Part shown: piece after piece, positions 21,259 to 31,990 of the stretch | Position numbering within the stretch: position 1 is the first letter of the stretch | Layout of the letters: every line of letters starts with the position of its first letter | Assembly: GCA_026119935.1 (NCBI GenBank) | Contig: JALRMH010000097.1 | Span: 1 to 35,696, forward strand | DNA: 35,696 nucleotides | Source: Endothia cerciana | Lineage: Eukaryota > Ascomycota > Sordariomycetes > Diaporthales > Cryphonectriaceae | Direction of reading: 5' to 3' | Notes under the pieces: model-generated | Told to the model about the DNA's origin: nothing | Database searches by the model: none | What the model saw: the letters and a program-made list of their open reading frames with translations, nothing else | Program-made: the position numbers and the translations under genes

Positions 21259-21835
21259 GAGCCCTGAGGCACGACAGGAATGCTGTCCAAAGCGTTTTAC
21301 TGTAGAACATTTTCCCGTCTGCTATCTACGAAACTGCCGAACAGGGAGATACTGCGCTAAGCCTACCCAGCAAAGCCTCTGTTTATGTTTCTGAGCTGAA
21401 TATAATGTTACGCTTCAGCCTTTGGCAACCTGTTTAAATGAATCCCTTGTGGCTGGTAAACGCTACTAGAAAATGCTGAAACAATGTGCGTGGCTCCGCG
21501 TCATAGTGCAAGGGTTCCATGCCGTTGGCATGCCTGCTGCTGACGCGGAACTGAGCTAAGGCTTCGAAATAGCCAATGAAACCAAACAAAATAAACAAGC
21601 ATATTTACCCTCAGATCGCCTGCTGTCGCCAGAGGTTGGATCTGGCCCACAATAGCTTATAAGGATAATCATAGCACGCGAAATGCTATTACGACTGCTT
21701 CTTTCGAGCGAGACATTCTCTTATTATAGAGGAGATGCAGCCGCTGGTGAGAAACTGCACACAATCTAGTAAGACAAGCAAGGCTTTTTTCCATCTTCAT
21801 CCGTATACACTTGGACTCTCGATATCATACTTACA
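21259..21835. other. promoter-side intergenic of the lactonase-like gene
   Basis: No coding signal. Contains 5' leader sequence of the next gene; 'cttattataga' near 21719 is a possible TATA element. Nothing else recognised. Confidence 0.4.
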
Positions 21836-23012
21836 ATGCGCCAGTATTCTACACTTCTAGCTGTGGTCTGTGCCGTGGTGCAGGCCACGGCGGAGACGCA
21901 CATTATGTTTACTGGATTTTTCAGCAAGTCGTCTATTTACGCTCTGGAGTTCGACGACTCAGCCGGCAGCCTCGTCTTGGTTGCCAACAATACCATTTTG
22001 ACTTCCGAACCCAAATGGATCGCCCTCGATGTAAGTCTCCTCGACTTGAGCACAATCTGACTGCTCAGACTTGCTAACTTGCAATACCTAGGCCAGTAAG
22101 CAGACTGTCTATGCGACAAGCACGGGGGGGTTCCATAGCTACGCCCTGAACACGACAGACTACAGCCTTACCTTTACGAATTCTATCAGCCATCCGAACG
22201 AGTCTTGCACCAACTCAAACTTTGTCATAGCCTCCCCGGTTGATCCTTACCCGGTGTATGGTGTGCCGTACACTGTGGGGTGCGCTGGCCTGGCTATGAA
22301 CGTCAATGACACGGGCGCGCTCTTGGACATCTTCGGCAACCTGACTTACAACTCTGATTGTGGTATTCACGGCATGGCCATCTCCGGCGATGGCACGTTT
22401 GTTTACTCGGCAGATGACTCTGGGAATGCCGTCTGGGCCCATTCAGTCGACGCAGATGCCGGCTCAGTCACGGAGCTGCAGGATCTTGGCGCGCCATCGG
22501 ACAGCAACCCTCGCCACCTGGCAGTGCACCCCAACGGTCACTTCGTCTTTGTCATCTACGAGGAGGCGTGCCAGCTTGCCATCTACAGCCGCGACGAGAA
22601 CGACGGCCTGGTGGTCGCCACCAACACGACCTACTCCCTCATCCCTGAAGCCTTCACAAACACAAGCAGCTACTGGGCCGACGAGGTGACAATTCTCGGC
22701 ACTACTACCAGCCCTAGGTACCTCATTGCCTCGACTCGATCCCACGAAGACACCAAGAAGGGCTACGTCTCAGTCTTCGCTCTCAGCCCCACCACTGGCG
22801 CCATTGAGGAGCAGCTCTTTATCACCAAGACGACTGGCTCTGGCGGCAGTGCCAACTCTGTCTCCGTGGCCACCTTCAACGAGGAGTACTTTGCTATCAC
22901 AGACTCTAGCGATGACTTTGTCGAGGTTTGGCGGATCAACGGGACTTCTGCGGCACCAGTTGCCCACTTGGACCTTGACGGCGAGCCCGCTAACGTTGTT
23001 TGGTACAGTTAA
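21836..23012 (+). CDS. secreted seven-bladed beta-propeller, lactonase/muconate-cyclase-like
   Basis: Exons 21836-22030 and 22092-23012; the 61-bp intron has GTAAGT, a 'gctaact' branch site and a TAG acceptor, phase 0. 371 residues. The signal peptide (MRQYSTLLAVVCAVVQATA) is followed by repeating blade-like strands: IYALEFDDSAGSLVLVANNT, WIALDASKQTVYAT, GIHGMAISGDGTFVYSADDS, PRHLAVHPNGHFVFVIYEEA, LAIYSRDENDGLV, YVSVFALSPTTGAI. These match the Lactonase (6-phosphogluconolactonase / carboxy-cis,cis-muconate cyclase) fold, which opens or closes lactone rings of sugars or aromatic breakdown products. Many NXS/T sites fit secretion. Unlike its neighbours it has no nonsense codon, so it is probably functional. 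Substrate unknown. Confidence 0.88.
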
Positions 23013-23459
23013 AAGAGGGGACACAACTTTGTGTAGCAGAATAGGGTTACATACTGTAGACCACAAATAGACATTTTTTGTTTAGTACCTAAAGCTTTTA
23101 AGCATGTATATATAGATATTCTCTTGATTTCGATGTCCGCGATATGTTTGCTGCTTCGAAATTGAAACAATCCTCGTCTGCTCTTCCTTGTATCATATAC
23201 CTCTCGACGCTAAAACTAGCTATGTCTTTTTTAGTAATCTCTCCAATACACGTGATCGTCGCAAAACAGGAGCGTTGTATAGCTTTCGCTCTAGGCTCTC
23301 TATGCGTGGGGAGAAAAACGATGGATAGCATTACGGAAGGAAAAAAGGAAAAGGGAGGAAAAACTACCCAGCTGCTAGCTAAGTGAAGCCATCTAGGGCA
23401 GGCGCCTGGTAACAGCGGACGGGCCGACCACGCTGGCCCTCACACAAACCTCCTCAGGC
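23013..23459. other. 3' flank, no gene seen
   Basis: Contains AT-rich 3' untranslated-like sequence. The small open frames at 23098-23386 on both strands have no recognisable content. Confidence 0.4.
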
Positions 23460-23640
23460 TCAGACGAGGGCCTGGCCGGTCGTTGTGAGGTTCGCGAACT
23501 CCGCCTCGGTCGTGGAAAGAGTAATCAACGTCTGGAACTTCGATTTCCACAGGACGGGGGCTTCGGCCACGAAAACTACGTATCCTGCCGTTGCGCGGCG
23601 TGTTTCGAGGTTATCAACCCACGAGGTATTAGCGTGGGCG
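23460..23640 (-). pseudogene. Ty1/copia RNase H fragment
   Basis: Minus-strand translation gives WVDNLETRRATAGYVVFVAE, APVLWKSKFQTLITLSTTEA and EFANLTTTGQAL, the RNase H end of copia polyproteins (D..TRRST.GYVF..G.P.SWKSK.Q..V.LST.EAE motif). Both sides are lost: the frame begins abruptly near 23640 and stops at 23460. It adjoins the ankyrin relic, so it is a transposon scrap left in or beside that gene. Confidence 0.85.
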
Positions 23641-23939
23641 CTGATGATGGTGGTGATCGGGAGCTTTCTGTTCAGAAGGAGGCCTACCACTTATTATAAA
23701 TAAACAAGCAGCGCAGAATAAATATCTGCGAAAACACGCTGTCTTCGAATCATGAAAACTCTCGTTCGAGGTCTCTATGGGCTCACCAGCTGAGCTTGTA
23801 GTGGTGGCATTAGCTACTTGATCGACTCCACACCAGTCTCCCCGATGTGCCCTTTCGCCGGCGACGCGACTATCTGCAGCATGCACGCTGCACTGCAGCC
23901 GGCATAGAGGCGTGATTATGCGGCATCCGGGTTCCTCGC

Positions 23940-24379
23940 AGCAAGGAACCAGGAGCTCGAGGATACCCTTACCCGCGCCGTGATATTTGGCTAGCTTGAG
24001 CGGCGACCACTTGCGATATCAACTCTCGGCGCACACCCGGACGTCGGCGCCCCGTTGCTGTACAACGTAGTGGATGAGGGTCTCGCGACCCTGCTCCACC
24101 TGCCATTGTCCCTGTCGAACTCGGCTATTCTCGGAAAAGAGGGGGCGTCAGCGTCGATTGATAGTGATGTGGACAGCTGGAGCAGCACCTCATGAACGAC
24201 TTCAACTCGCCCGCTCCCGATAGCGTAATGCAGCGCTGTCCTGCCGAGCGAGTCCTTTTTAGAAAATAGTTCTGGTTGTTAGCTGAACAGGGCGACGCAA
24301 GCGAGAGCGCGGAGTGAGACCAGCTGAGCAGGTGTCTATCATCTCGCGTCGCGGTAATAAAATATTTCTTAAATATCAT
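23940..24379 (-). pseudogene. ankyrin-repeat protein relic
   Basis: In shifting minus-strand frames: KKDSLGRTALHYAIGSGRVE then VVHEVL (about 24175-24262) is a canonical ankyrin repeat (G.TALH.A...G...VV..LL). It is followed by GRETLIHYVVQQRGADVRVC and WSPLKLAKYHGAGKGILELL (about 23950-24085), a second pair. A one-base shift between them and in-frame stops (for example after VCAES) break it. Ankyrin repeats mediate protein binding; fungal genomes carry many such genes near transposons and in NLR-like proteins. No other domain is visible. Confidence 0.6.
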
Positions 24380-24917
24380 GCACTGTCAACAGTTACTGTT
24401 GCTCGCGGAAATATTTAAAACATTCGGTCTCTATGATTCTAGAACTTGTGAGGCTCAATATGCTACTGAATAGAAAATAAGACACCGGCAGCCCGCTCCA
24501 AGTGAGTCGGTTTATTGAGAGGTTTGACCATTTGACATGGAGGGGATTTTATCTACTTGTGAGTACTCCGGACCCCAGAGTGCCTCGAGTGCCGATCAAG
24601 GCATCAGTCACACTCCCCAGCCATGACGTGCCGTCTCGCCTTTCACCTAGGTTCTGTCATGTTCCACTGCGGCATTTTACTTTTTGTCTCTATGTAATTG
24701 TAGTGTTGAGTCGAACTGTAGAGGTCACGGCTCGCTCGGAGGTCTGCACGCTGCTCGTACGCAGAGCAAAACCTGTGATGGTCAAGCTAGAGAGCTTGCT
24801 CTACCTCTTCTATAACATCTCTATGGTTCTGCCGAAGCTCTGCCGAAGCAAAAAGATCTTAACTCCCTTTCTTTAATCAAATCATTATTTTCCTAATTTC
24901 CGTCAACAGCTTCCAGA
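24380..24917. other. intergenic with unassigned ORF
   Basis: A 124-codon plus-strand frame (24502-24876) has no domain or signal I recognise and ends just before the transporter start. It is probably chance or an untranslated leader. Confidence 0.35.
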
Positions 24918-26588
24918 ATGTCGTCAGATAAAGTTAAGATGCGAACAAGCGTAGACGCGACTAGCCCCCACTCTTCGCCTGCTGTTCCGTCAGTTTCCAC
25001 GTCGCTAGAGGAATAGGACAATTCCAAGACAGAGATGGCCGGCAACAATGATTCGACCGATGTGCCGAGGTTGGAGTACGCCCAGGGATGGAAGCTGTGG
25101 CTTATCTACACCGCGACACTTCTGACTATGTTTCTTATAGGTTTCTATTCTATCCTGGGCTCACAGAGGCTTGATTCTGATGCTGAAAATGTTCGGTCAA
25201 GGTGCCACTGGATATGGTACGTCACATGATAATTTATCGTGTCCGATCAATACAGCTTCTTGAAACGACCTGCTCACAGACCTGCCTAGTCTATCGTCGC
25301 AACTGCGATCCTAAAAATCACGCAAGAATTCCAGAGTCTGGATGAAGTCGGGTGGTATAGTTCGGCCTTCTTCCTAACCTTGGCGGTCTTCCAGTCGCCT
25401 TGGGGGAAGATCTACAAGTACCACCCGATCAAGGTTGCATACGCCGCATCGGTCTTTACATTCGAGTTTGGCGGTCTCATTTGCAGTTCGTGCAATACTT
25501 CCCACGACGAACAAGGAAGCAATAAACTGACAATCCATTATTGGCAGGCGTTGCGCAGAATAGCCAGATGCTCATTGCAGGTCGTCTCATCACTGTCTGT
25601 GGAGGCGCAGGAGTTACAATCGGCACCTATGTCATTATTTCCCATCTCGTGCCGCCCTCAAAAGCTCCTGCTTTTATTGGCGGTATAGGCGCGACATTCA
25701 GCATTGCGAGCGTGGCTGGTCCTCTTGTTGGAGCCTTTACTGGAGAGGTCTCGTGGCGGTTCTGGTAGGCCCCTTTTCTGCTTCGTTGCTCATGGTAGCT
25801 ATACGATCCTGACCGTCTGTTCAATATCCTGCTACATGTATCCAGTACTGATTGCTGTTCCTATTCTTTCAATAGCTTCTATATCAACCTTCCCGTCGGC
25901 GGCGTCGCAACCCTGATTTTCTTTGCTCTATTCCCAAAGCCCACTGCCCCCCTCCCGCAAGCAACTGTCAAAGAAAAGTTCCTGCAGCTGGGTCTACTGA
26001 GTACGACTTTGGCAGTTGCATCCATCGTCTGTTACTTCCTTGCCCTCGAATAGGGCGGCGTATCAAAAGCTTGGAGTGATGCAGATGTGGTTGGCACACT
26101 CGTTGGCAGTATCCTGCTCGCCATTGCCTTTGGCATAGTGCAATAGGTCCTCGATCAGCGGGCGTCCATCCTTCCACGAATTCTTGCACAGCGCTATGTC
26201 GCTAGTGGCTCGGCCTTTATGTTCTTGTTAGTAGCCTCACTGATCATGTTGTATCACCCTAGATAATGTCAGCTGATCAGTGGGAAATAGGCTGAGCTGC
26301 GCCAACTTCTCGATGATCTATAATCTGCCCCTATACTTCCAATCTGTCAAGGGCTCTAGCCTGACTTTAAGTGGCATTCAAGTACTTCCACTCATTGTCT
26401 CGGCATGTAATTCATCCCTCCCCCATAGTCAGTCCTTGTTGTTCAAACGCCAACATCTGAATACCTGTCTTCGTTGTTATCAGCGGACTTCTTTTCACCA
26501 AGTTTCGAATTTACTAAATATACCTCTTTGTTGGGGCAAGCTTCACTTTTTGAACCTACTAATATCTTCGGATTCTAAGGGATGTTAG
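24918..26588 (+). pseudogene. MFS drug-transporter-like relic (DHA14 type), truncated
   Basis: ATG 24918 opens a hydrophilic N terminus with TAG at 25014-25016, then the first helix (LWLIYTATLLTMFLIG). Introns: one or more within about 25138-25289 (unresolved), 25486-25547 and 25765-25875. Exons encode SIVATAILKITQEF, VGWYSSAFFLTLAVFQSPWG, GRLITVCGGAGVTIGTYVII, INLPVGGVATLIFFALFPKP, FLALE*GGVSKAWSDADVVG (TAG 26051-26053), FGIVQ*VLDQRASILPRILA (TAG 26144-26146) and MIYNLPLYFQSVKGSSLTLS. Relatives carry Trp at the last two stops, so TGG became TAG. A TAA follows at 26515-26517 and helices beyond about the eleventh are lost. Such 14-helix proton antiporters often export fungal metabolites. Confidence 0.85.
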
Positions 26589-27587
26589 AGAGTTTGGAAC
26601 TCGATAGCATCAAGTATAACAGCGCCTTTATACCTCAGCTAACAGTCGGTTGGTAAGCATCAACAAGGACGGGCGCACGAGTGAGCTGTTCTTGATCGAC
26701 CGTCACTGAAAAGACACTACCGGCTAGGATACTCAGAAATAGCAATTCAAGTTGCATTATCTTTTTTTTATTAAAAACGGGTTGAATTTCTAGTTAATGC
26801 GTATAAACAAGCAGAACTAAGGCAGACGGTATAATTGCCTACAAATAAATGCATTCGTTGGTTTTTTTTTATGCCCCCTATTCCTTTTACTAGGAATGAG
26901 GAAGGGGGGGGGCATTTCTTAACTAATAAAGGAGACTAACGGTGCAAAATAGTCATGCCTATTACATAATAATATTTTCGCGGTTGATATATGCTAAAAG
27001 AACAGAAGGAAAAGGAACAGAGCAGTGAGATAAGAACGAAAGTGTACTAGGATCTCGAAAACAAGATAAAGGGCTCAACCCCTATGAGAAGGGGCCTTTA
27101 TTGTGGTCTGCGCTACCGAAGAGAAGAGGGGAGGGAGCGAGGCTAGCCGAAAGATTGGTTGAAGCTATTTAGGGAGGGCTGGTGGTTGCTAAAAGAGCAC
27201 AACCCAGCAGGTGTGAGTTTTTAGCACGCACATTATTACTGCTTGAATTACCATACCTCCTAAAGCTGCAGCCATATGTGAGATGAGTTAGAATATCACT
27301 TATTATTTTTGAATATGTAGCGAGTTTAAATATTCTATATACTGAACAGTTTTGCAATAAATATAAACATATTTCAATCAAATCCCTGCAATACTTTGTT
27401 AGAACCCATCCAACATGCCGGTCACGAAACGGGTCGCACGGAACAGTAGATCAGGAACGCCAGATATTCTGATCCAATATCAAAGTAAACTAGAGGAAAA
27501 ACAGTAACCAGAAACCAGAACGCCATAGTGGTAAAAACTACTATAATTTCAAGTGTGAATGTCCTTTTTCTTAGCGCCTTCGCACAT
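26589..27587. other. 1 kb without recognisable gene
   Basis: Decayed sequence past the transporter, a poly-T at about 26761-26770, a G run at about 26906-26914 and an AT-rich stretch. The 16-mer 'aacccatccaacatgc' at 27403-27418 recurs at 10743-10758. Confidence 0.45.
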
Positions 27588-28674
27588 CTAGATACTCGAG
27601 TCTGAGGCCGACTTCATAACAGTAAATGGATCATTAACATTCTTTTCAATAAGCTCCGCCCACAGTTCCGGCGACAGGTTGCTTCGTGTTGAGACTTGTA
27701 AGGAGTGATAGGCTTTCCACCACCACGAGTGAGTAACGAAGTCAGCCGAAGAAGGCGGCAGTGGACCTGATACCCATAGTTTACTGCGAGGCAGCAATAG
27801 GTCTGGATCAGTAATGCAAATGCGAAGGCATGAAAATGCTTAAGTAAATGACTTGGTTGACTCACTCGATAATGTAATGCACATTCTTCACCTCTTCGTC
27901 GACCCACATCTCCTTGTGACAGTATCTCAACGACTTGAGTGCGTTATAAGTCCAAGGTAGAATATGCCATTTCCCTTTATACAACTCCGCCAAGAAATCC
28001 TGGTCAGGGAATCGGTAATTATTCACGCTAGCATCTGTACTAATCTTATGCATCATCGCCTTCAAAACTTGCACGTCTGGCGTCAGCACAACCAGGCCTG
28101 AGTTCAGCAGATTGTGTGCCTCAGGCGCGCCGGTACCAAGCCGAGTGGTATTGTCGGTCACGTTGAGCGTATCCTTGGTCTGCAATCGAAAGCCGCAGTT
28201 ATGCGGAACCCAGTTGGCCGGGTAAGTTGCCATTTTTCTGGGGTTGCATGTGCATGCGAATGTAGCCGCAATGTTCTTTGCCTCCCAGAAGGTTTCGGGC
28301 AGGTCAAATAAATCGTCCATATTGCGACGTACAAGCATGTCGCTGTCGATAAGCACGACCCTGTCGTACTCTGTTAGACCGAATGCCCGCAATTTTGTCC
28401 ACACTTCGGAAAAGTGCGCGTAGGCTAAAACGCTGTCGGCGTTGGGTGTCGGTGGCACATAGATCGGTGACACATCACGGACGATGCACCCCATTTGTTG
28501 AATTGCCGTCCGCCCACGTTGGGAAAGCTTGGGCGTCACCATAACGACCAGTGGGTATGCCGAAGCATGATTCGAGCGCAGCAGCGAGTGTGAAAACACA
28601 GCCAGCCCAGGAAGGAGTGATTCGGTAGTCATGAGTGTAACGAAACACGTCTTCTGAAACAATGTAGCGACCAT
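27588..28674 (-). CDS. GT8-type glycosyltransferase (glycogenin/galactinol-synthase-like)
   Basis: ATG chosen at 28674 (MVATLFQKTCFVTLMTTES) because the in-frame ATG at 28737 adds only a His-Thr run encoded by a (gt)n microsatellite. Features: FVTLMTTESLLPGLAVFSHS start strand, TKLRAFGLTEYDRVVLIDSD with the metal-binding DXD (DSD), NMDDLFDLPE, HNLLNSGLVVLTPDVQVLKA, FPDQDFLAELYKGKWHILPW and YNALKSLRY, all typical of GT8 retaining transferases that use UDP-sugars. The first exon ends at 27865 at a GTGAGT donor. The last exon carries LPPSSADFVTHSWWWKAYHS to TAG 27588, but joining it at the visible AG (after 'gatcc') gives the wrong frame, so either another acceptor is used or there is a small indel. 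No stop breaks the catalytic part. Confidence 0.8.
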
Positions 28675-29299
28675 GATAGATATATGTGTGTGTGTGTGAT
28701 GTTTGTATGGGCCCGCGGGTAGCGGTAAGTTGACCATGGTGAGTAGACAAGTGACAAGACTAGTGGGAGTGTTTGGTTTTCTTTAAATGCCCGTGGGCCC
28801 GGCTAACTCTCCCACGGATAATTATTCGCTTTCCAGACAGAAGAACCCTTGACCGGATGTTTGCTAGTCGAATAGTGTTGATCAAGTGATTGGTGGAAAG
28901 TCTCTGAGAAGTAGACTAGGACGAAATGATTGGTTAAGGAAGCTTTAGAGAACCTGAGCTCTGGAGTTGACGGAGGGGTGGGAGAGTGGGTGGGGAGCTG
29001 AAGAAGAGTGTGTCAGCAACGCCGTAGGCCCTCATAAATAAGATTTAACAACACGCTTAAGAAACGATACAAAAGTGCACGCTATGCAGCGCATTTGAAT
29101 CAGCATTAGCTTAGCGCGGATACAAAGAACAGCTCAAATCATAAAGTAGTTTAGTTTTTGGATATACAAGATATGCTTATTGCTGATAATCTTTGCAAAA
29201 TAACTAAGCTATACTTGTAATAAGAGCGGTGCTAAAGATAAGTTTTGAAGGGGCTAGAGGTTTCTGAGTTCTAAATGCAAGGGCTAGGGCTACGTCCGC
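28675..29299. other. promoter-side intergenic of the GT8 gene
   Basis: Contains a (gt)n run at about 28684-28698 and otherwise ordinary sequence. No coding signal recognised. Confidence 0.5.
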
Positions 29300-29575
29300 C
29301 TACCGAAAGTCCATCCTAGTGACCCCGGATATGTCGCCGACGGGAGAATATCCCCCTTGAGGTCGGTGGTCGTGATGTGTCTGTTGGCCTGCATCACCTT
29401 GGCTAACGTGGTAGAGATCGAGCTGGAGCTGGTGCCCACGTCCAGCAGCTTAAGGTTAGGATTGACTCGTCCGCAGGCGTGGGAACTAGGGAGCTTGTAC
29501 TGTTCTCTGTCGTCCGCAGCTCGTATGCACCGCTTGTAGCGGTGGAGTTTGTAAGGAAGCTATATGAAGTGTGAT
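29300..29575 (-). pseudogene. class I SAM-methyltransferase fragment
   Basis: On the minus strand, RTTENSTSSLVP and, after a one-base shift, PNLKLLDVGTSSSSISTTLA followed by HITTTDLKGDILP resemble the start of UbiE/COQ5-like methyltransferases: the RTAENSA..LLP lead-in and motif I LLDVG.GxGSIS..LA, then the acidic end of strand 2 (TDL). The glycines of motif I are replaced by Ser/Thr codons, as G-to-A change would do. No later motifs are seen, so only the first ~80 codons remain. Confidence 0.6.
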
Positions 29576-29599
29576 AGAAGTGGGAGGATAATGACTGGA

Positions 29600-29960
29600 A
29601 GGGTTTGAAGGCCGTCATGGTGGATTCGCCATTCGTCTTCTAACCCCCAGTATCTCTGCGAAACCAACTTGTCAGTGGTTGAGAGCCGAGAAACTAGAGG
29701 GATGCCTTGCCCAAATAAATGTCTTGTAAGTAAGAAGTCGAAGGACCGTGGCAAAGGCATTATCGCTCAGAGCGCGCAACGGATCGCTCATCCACATAGT
29801 GACAATACGAACAGCCTCGGTCTTGAACTTTAGCGCCTCAGCCGGAAGGCCCCCCCCCCCCAACGCCCTGCATGCGGGCTAAATGGGCAGCCGAGTGCGC
29901 CATAATGATGTTGAAGGAGGCAACATTGTAGAGGTTTAATGGGAGCTAGACATCGCGCAT
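29600..29960 (-). pseudogene. fungal transcription-factor C-terminal relic
   Basis: Minus-strand pieces: ASFNIIMAHSAAHLARMQG (about 29865-29925), then after a poly-C run of about ten bases (near 29850) that shifts the frame LPAEALKFKTEAVRIVTMWM and DPLRALSDNAFATVLRLLT (to about 29720), and RYWGLEDEWRIHHDGL (about 29615-29663). This is the middle region of fungal Zn2Cys6-type regulators (SDPxxALSDxxFAAVxRLLT ... EWxVHRDGLxxM). The gap between the last two pieces may be an intron. No DNA-binding zinc cluster is visible. Confidence 0.6.
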
Positions 29961-30876
29961 GGGATTGAGTCACAATGTCCAAAATACGCTTCTTCACGGG
30001 CAGCGGAGAAGTTTTTCCCATAGTCTACAAATATGTGGGCACTCAAGCACGTACACAACAATCTGATATTATCGAATCGGAAAAGAGCCGATATCCGAAC
30101 CTAGAATGTCCATTGCTGATCCCGCCTGCACCGTACAGTCCCCATCAATGCAACCGGCTTGGGAAACAAGCTTTCTCGAGAGACAGGGGTGGGAGAGAGC
30201 CAGCTGCTTTGCTAAAAACTGCTGCTAAAAGCAGTATGATATGGTAAAACTGACATGAGGCTTTGAGAAGGCCCTTTTCGTTAGCAGTAGTATAATACCT
30301 TATCGCAGATCTCTCAATTAGTTGAAGAGTTTGAAGGAACCCAGGTATAGTTCTTCCATCCCCGGCTATATCGTACCTGTCCGACGTCCGCGAGATCACA
30401 AGTTCATCCTTTGAATGGTTTGCAGAACAATTATAATCAAGAAGAGGATGGGAGCATTGCTGCCCGCCTTAGTGCTTCTGTTAATATGAAGCCGTTTCCG
30501 ATCGGTGCCAGGGTAGTCACGAATATCGCCTAGTGCATACGCAAGCCTTATTCTCACTTCGGAAAAGCGCAAGTTCCATTTGCGATATCGTGGTTGCCCC
30601 AAGGGCTACCAAACGCGATGCAGCCGCCTATGGATGGTATAAATAGAGCTAGCAGTGCACCTTGTGCCGCGTCGTATAAAGTGAATATGAGCCAGTCTAA
30701 TACCGTTGCTTAAGCGAAAACTATGCTGAGGAATAATTTACATAAAACATGCGTGACAAAATATATTGATATAATAGTCAAAACTCTCGAGCCGAGTTTG
30801 CCGGCGTGAAATTCGGTTCTGTCAGGTAGGTTTTCAAACCTCTCCAAATACACACAACTGCCGTTAGTTCATCCCT
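29961..30876. other. no recognisable gene
   Basis: Short open frames on both strands (for example 29975-30247 +, 30396-30602 -) lack any domain or start context. A small stem-loop-like 'aaaactgctgctaaaagcag' lies near 30217-30236. Confidence 0.4.
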
Positions 30877-31314
30877 TCAGTGACTATAAAAACGACAATT
30901 AAGCGAGACCAGGATGTACGCGGCCCTATGGCCAATGAGGTTGAATTTTGAGGGGAGAAAACCTGTGGTACTTCCATTTAGCCGGGAATTAGCCCGCGAT
31001 GGCGGTACCAGCAGATACATAGCGCAACTTCGCAAGCATTGCAGCCATATCGCGTCCATTTTCTCACGATAGTTGCGTTGGCGTTGTTGACTTCGCCCAA
31101 GGGCCGCCTTCCTTTTACTAGCATTTCTGCGAGAGTCCCTCCTTTGCAAGCAATATCGATAGAGCTCTTCCAGTGCGGCCTTCTCGAGGAGTGTTGACGC
31201 GTTTAGACATTCCGTGTCGCAAGCACCTTTGCGTACCCGGCAATAACATGGGTGGTGTGGAGAAATAGGCTCGTAAGGGCCCTGGTCTCGCCGAATTATC
31301 GTTCTTATGGTCAC
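30877..31314 (-). CDS. hypothetical Cys/basic-rich protein
   Basis: 145-codon open frame. Residues about 20-40 hold a Cys-rich cluster (PCYCRVRKGACDTECLNAST) and residues about 55-85 a strongly basic stretch (RRDSRRNASKRKAALGRSQQ, RQRNYREKMDAI) that resembles a DNA-binding basic region or coiled-coil start. The part after about residue 88 looks less protein-like and may be intron or 3' sequence. I do not recognise a family. The ATG context is unremarkable and the real gene may be longer or a fragment. Confidence 0.35.
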   Translation of the reverse strand: MTIRTIIRRDQGPYEPISPHHPCYCRVRKGACDTECLNASTLLEKAALEELYRYCLQRRDSRRNASKRKAALGRSQQRQRNYREKMDAIWLQCLRSCAMYLLVPPSRANSRLNGSTTGFLPSKFNLIGHRAAYILVSLNCRFYSH

Positions 31315-31990
31315 TGAAGGGATGCGGGAGAGTAGAGGTTAAGCGCATATTCTGCTGTCCATTACGGCGTGCGGAGTTCCGACTCCAGCCGAGTATAACG
31401 TAGTATCGTCACTTCGCCTACTCCGCCCTGCAGTAGCGAACCTGCAGCATTGCAGTAATTATACGAGCTTGCAAGCATTGCAGCGTATCCGGGGCTCTAC
31501 CTAAGTGAAGGCTGTGAGCCGGCATAGCATTCGTCATTGATGTCTCTAGCTTGCCACGCAACCCATGCTTAGACATTAGGCAAATCGAGACGATTAAGTA
31601 AGAATGCAACCAACCACAGCTGAGCACCCTGGGTCGACCGGCACGGATCTGGAATAGGGAGCATTGTCTCGTGCTGTAATGACCATGTAAGCACTATGCA
31701 AGTGCTGGATAGCACGAACCTGTATGGCCATGTTAGACTTCGTGTTCGTGAGCACACTGTCACCAAGTCAGCACAATGTTCAGTATATAAGAACCCGCAT
31801 ACTCAACCCATCAACAAGACAATGATCACCGCCTCATCCCAACACACAGTCTTTGCCCGGTATATTCACTCATTTTTTAAAACTACTACACTCCTGAGAT
31901 ACCCACATTCATTCCCCAATATATTTCAAATAGCCTCTCGCTTCAATTTTTCACAGCCTTTTCAGCCCAGCTCGTTTCTAGCAAGAAGTC
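31315..31990. other. intergenic upstream of the second beta-propeller gene
   Basis: No gene recognised. A TATA-like 'cagtatataag' at about 31779-31789 and a pyrimidine-rich leader with AC-rich words lead to the ATG at 31991, a credible promoter/5' leader. Confidence 0.5.

Noticed and set aside
24502..24876. 124-codon plus-strand frame before the transporter.
   Set aside because: No recognisable domain, signal or intron pattern; kept only as unassigned intergenic.
9301..26146. TAG read as a sense codon (alternative code or systematic readthrough), because so many frames are broken only by TAG.
   Set aside because: The two lactonase-like genes and the GT8 catalytic exon use no internal TAG, TAA also occurs among the stops, and CpA-to-TpA mutation explains both.
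28675..28737. Upstream ATG at 28737 as the GT8 start.
   Set aside because: It adds a His-Thr run encoded by a (gt)n microsatellite; the ATG at 28674 directly precedes the conserved first strand.
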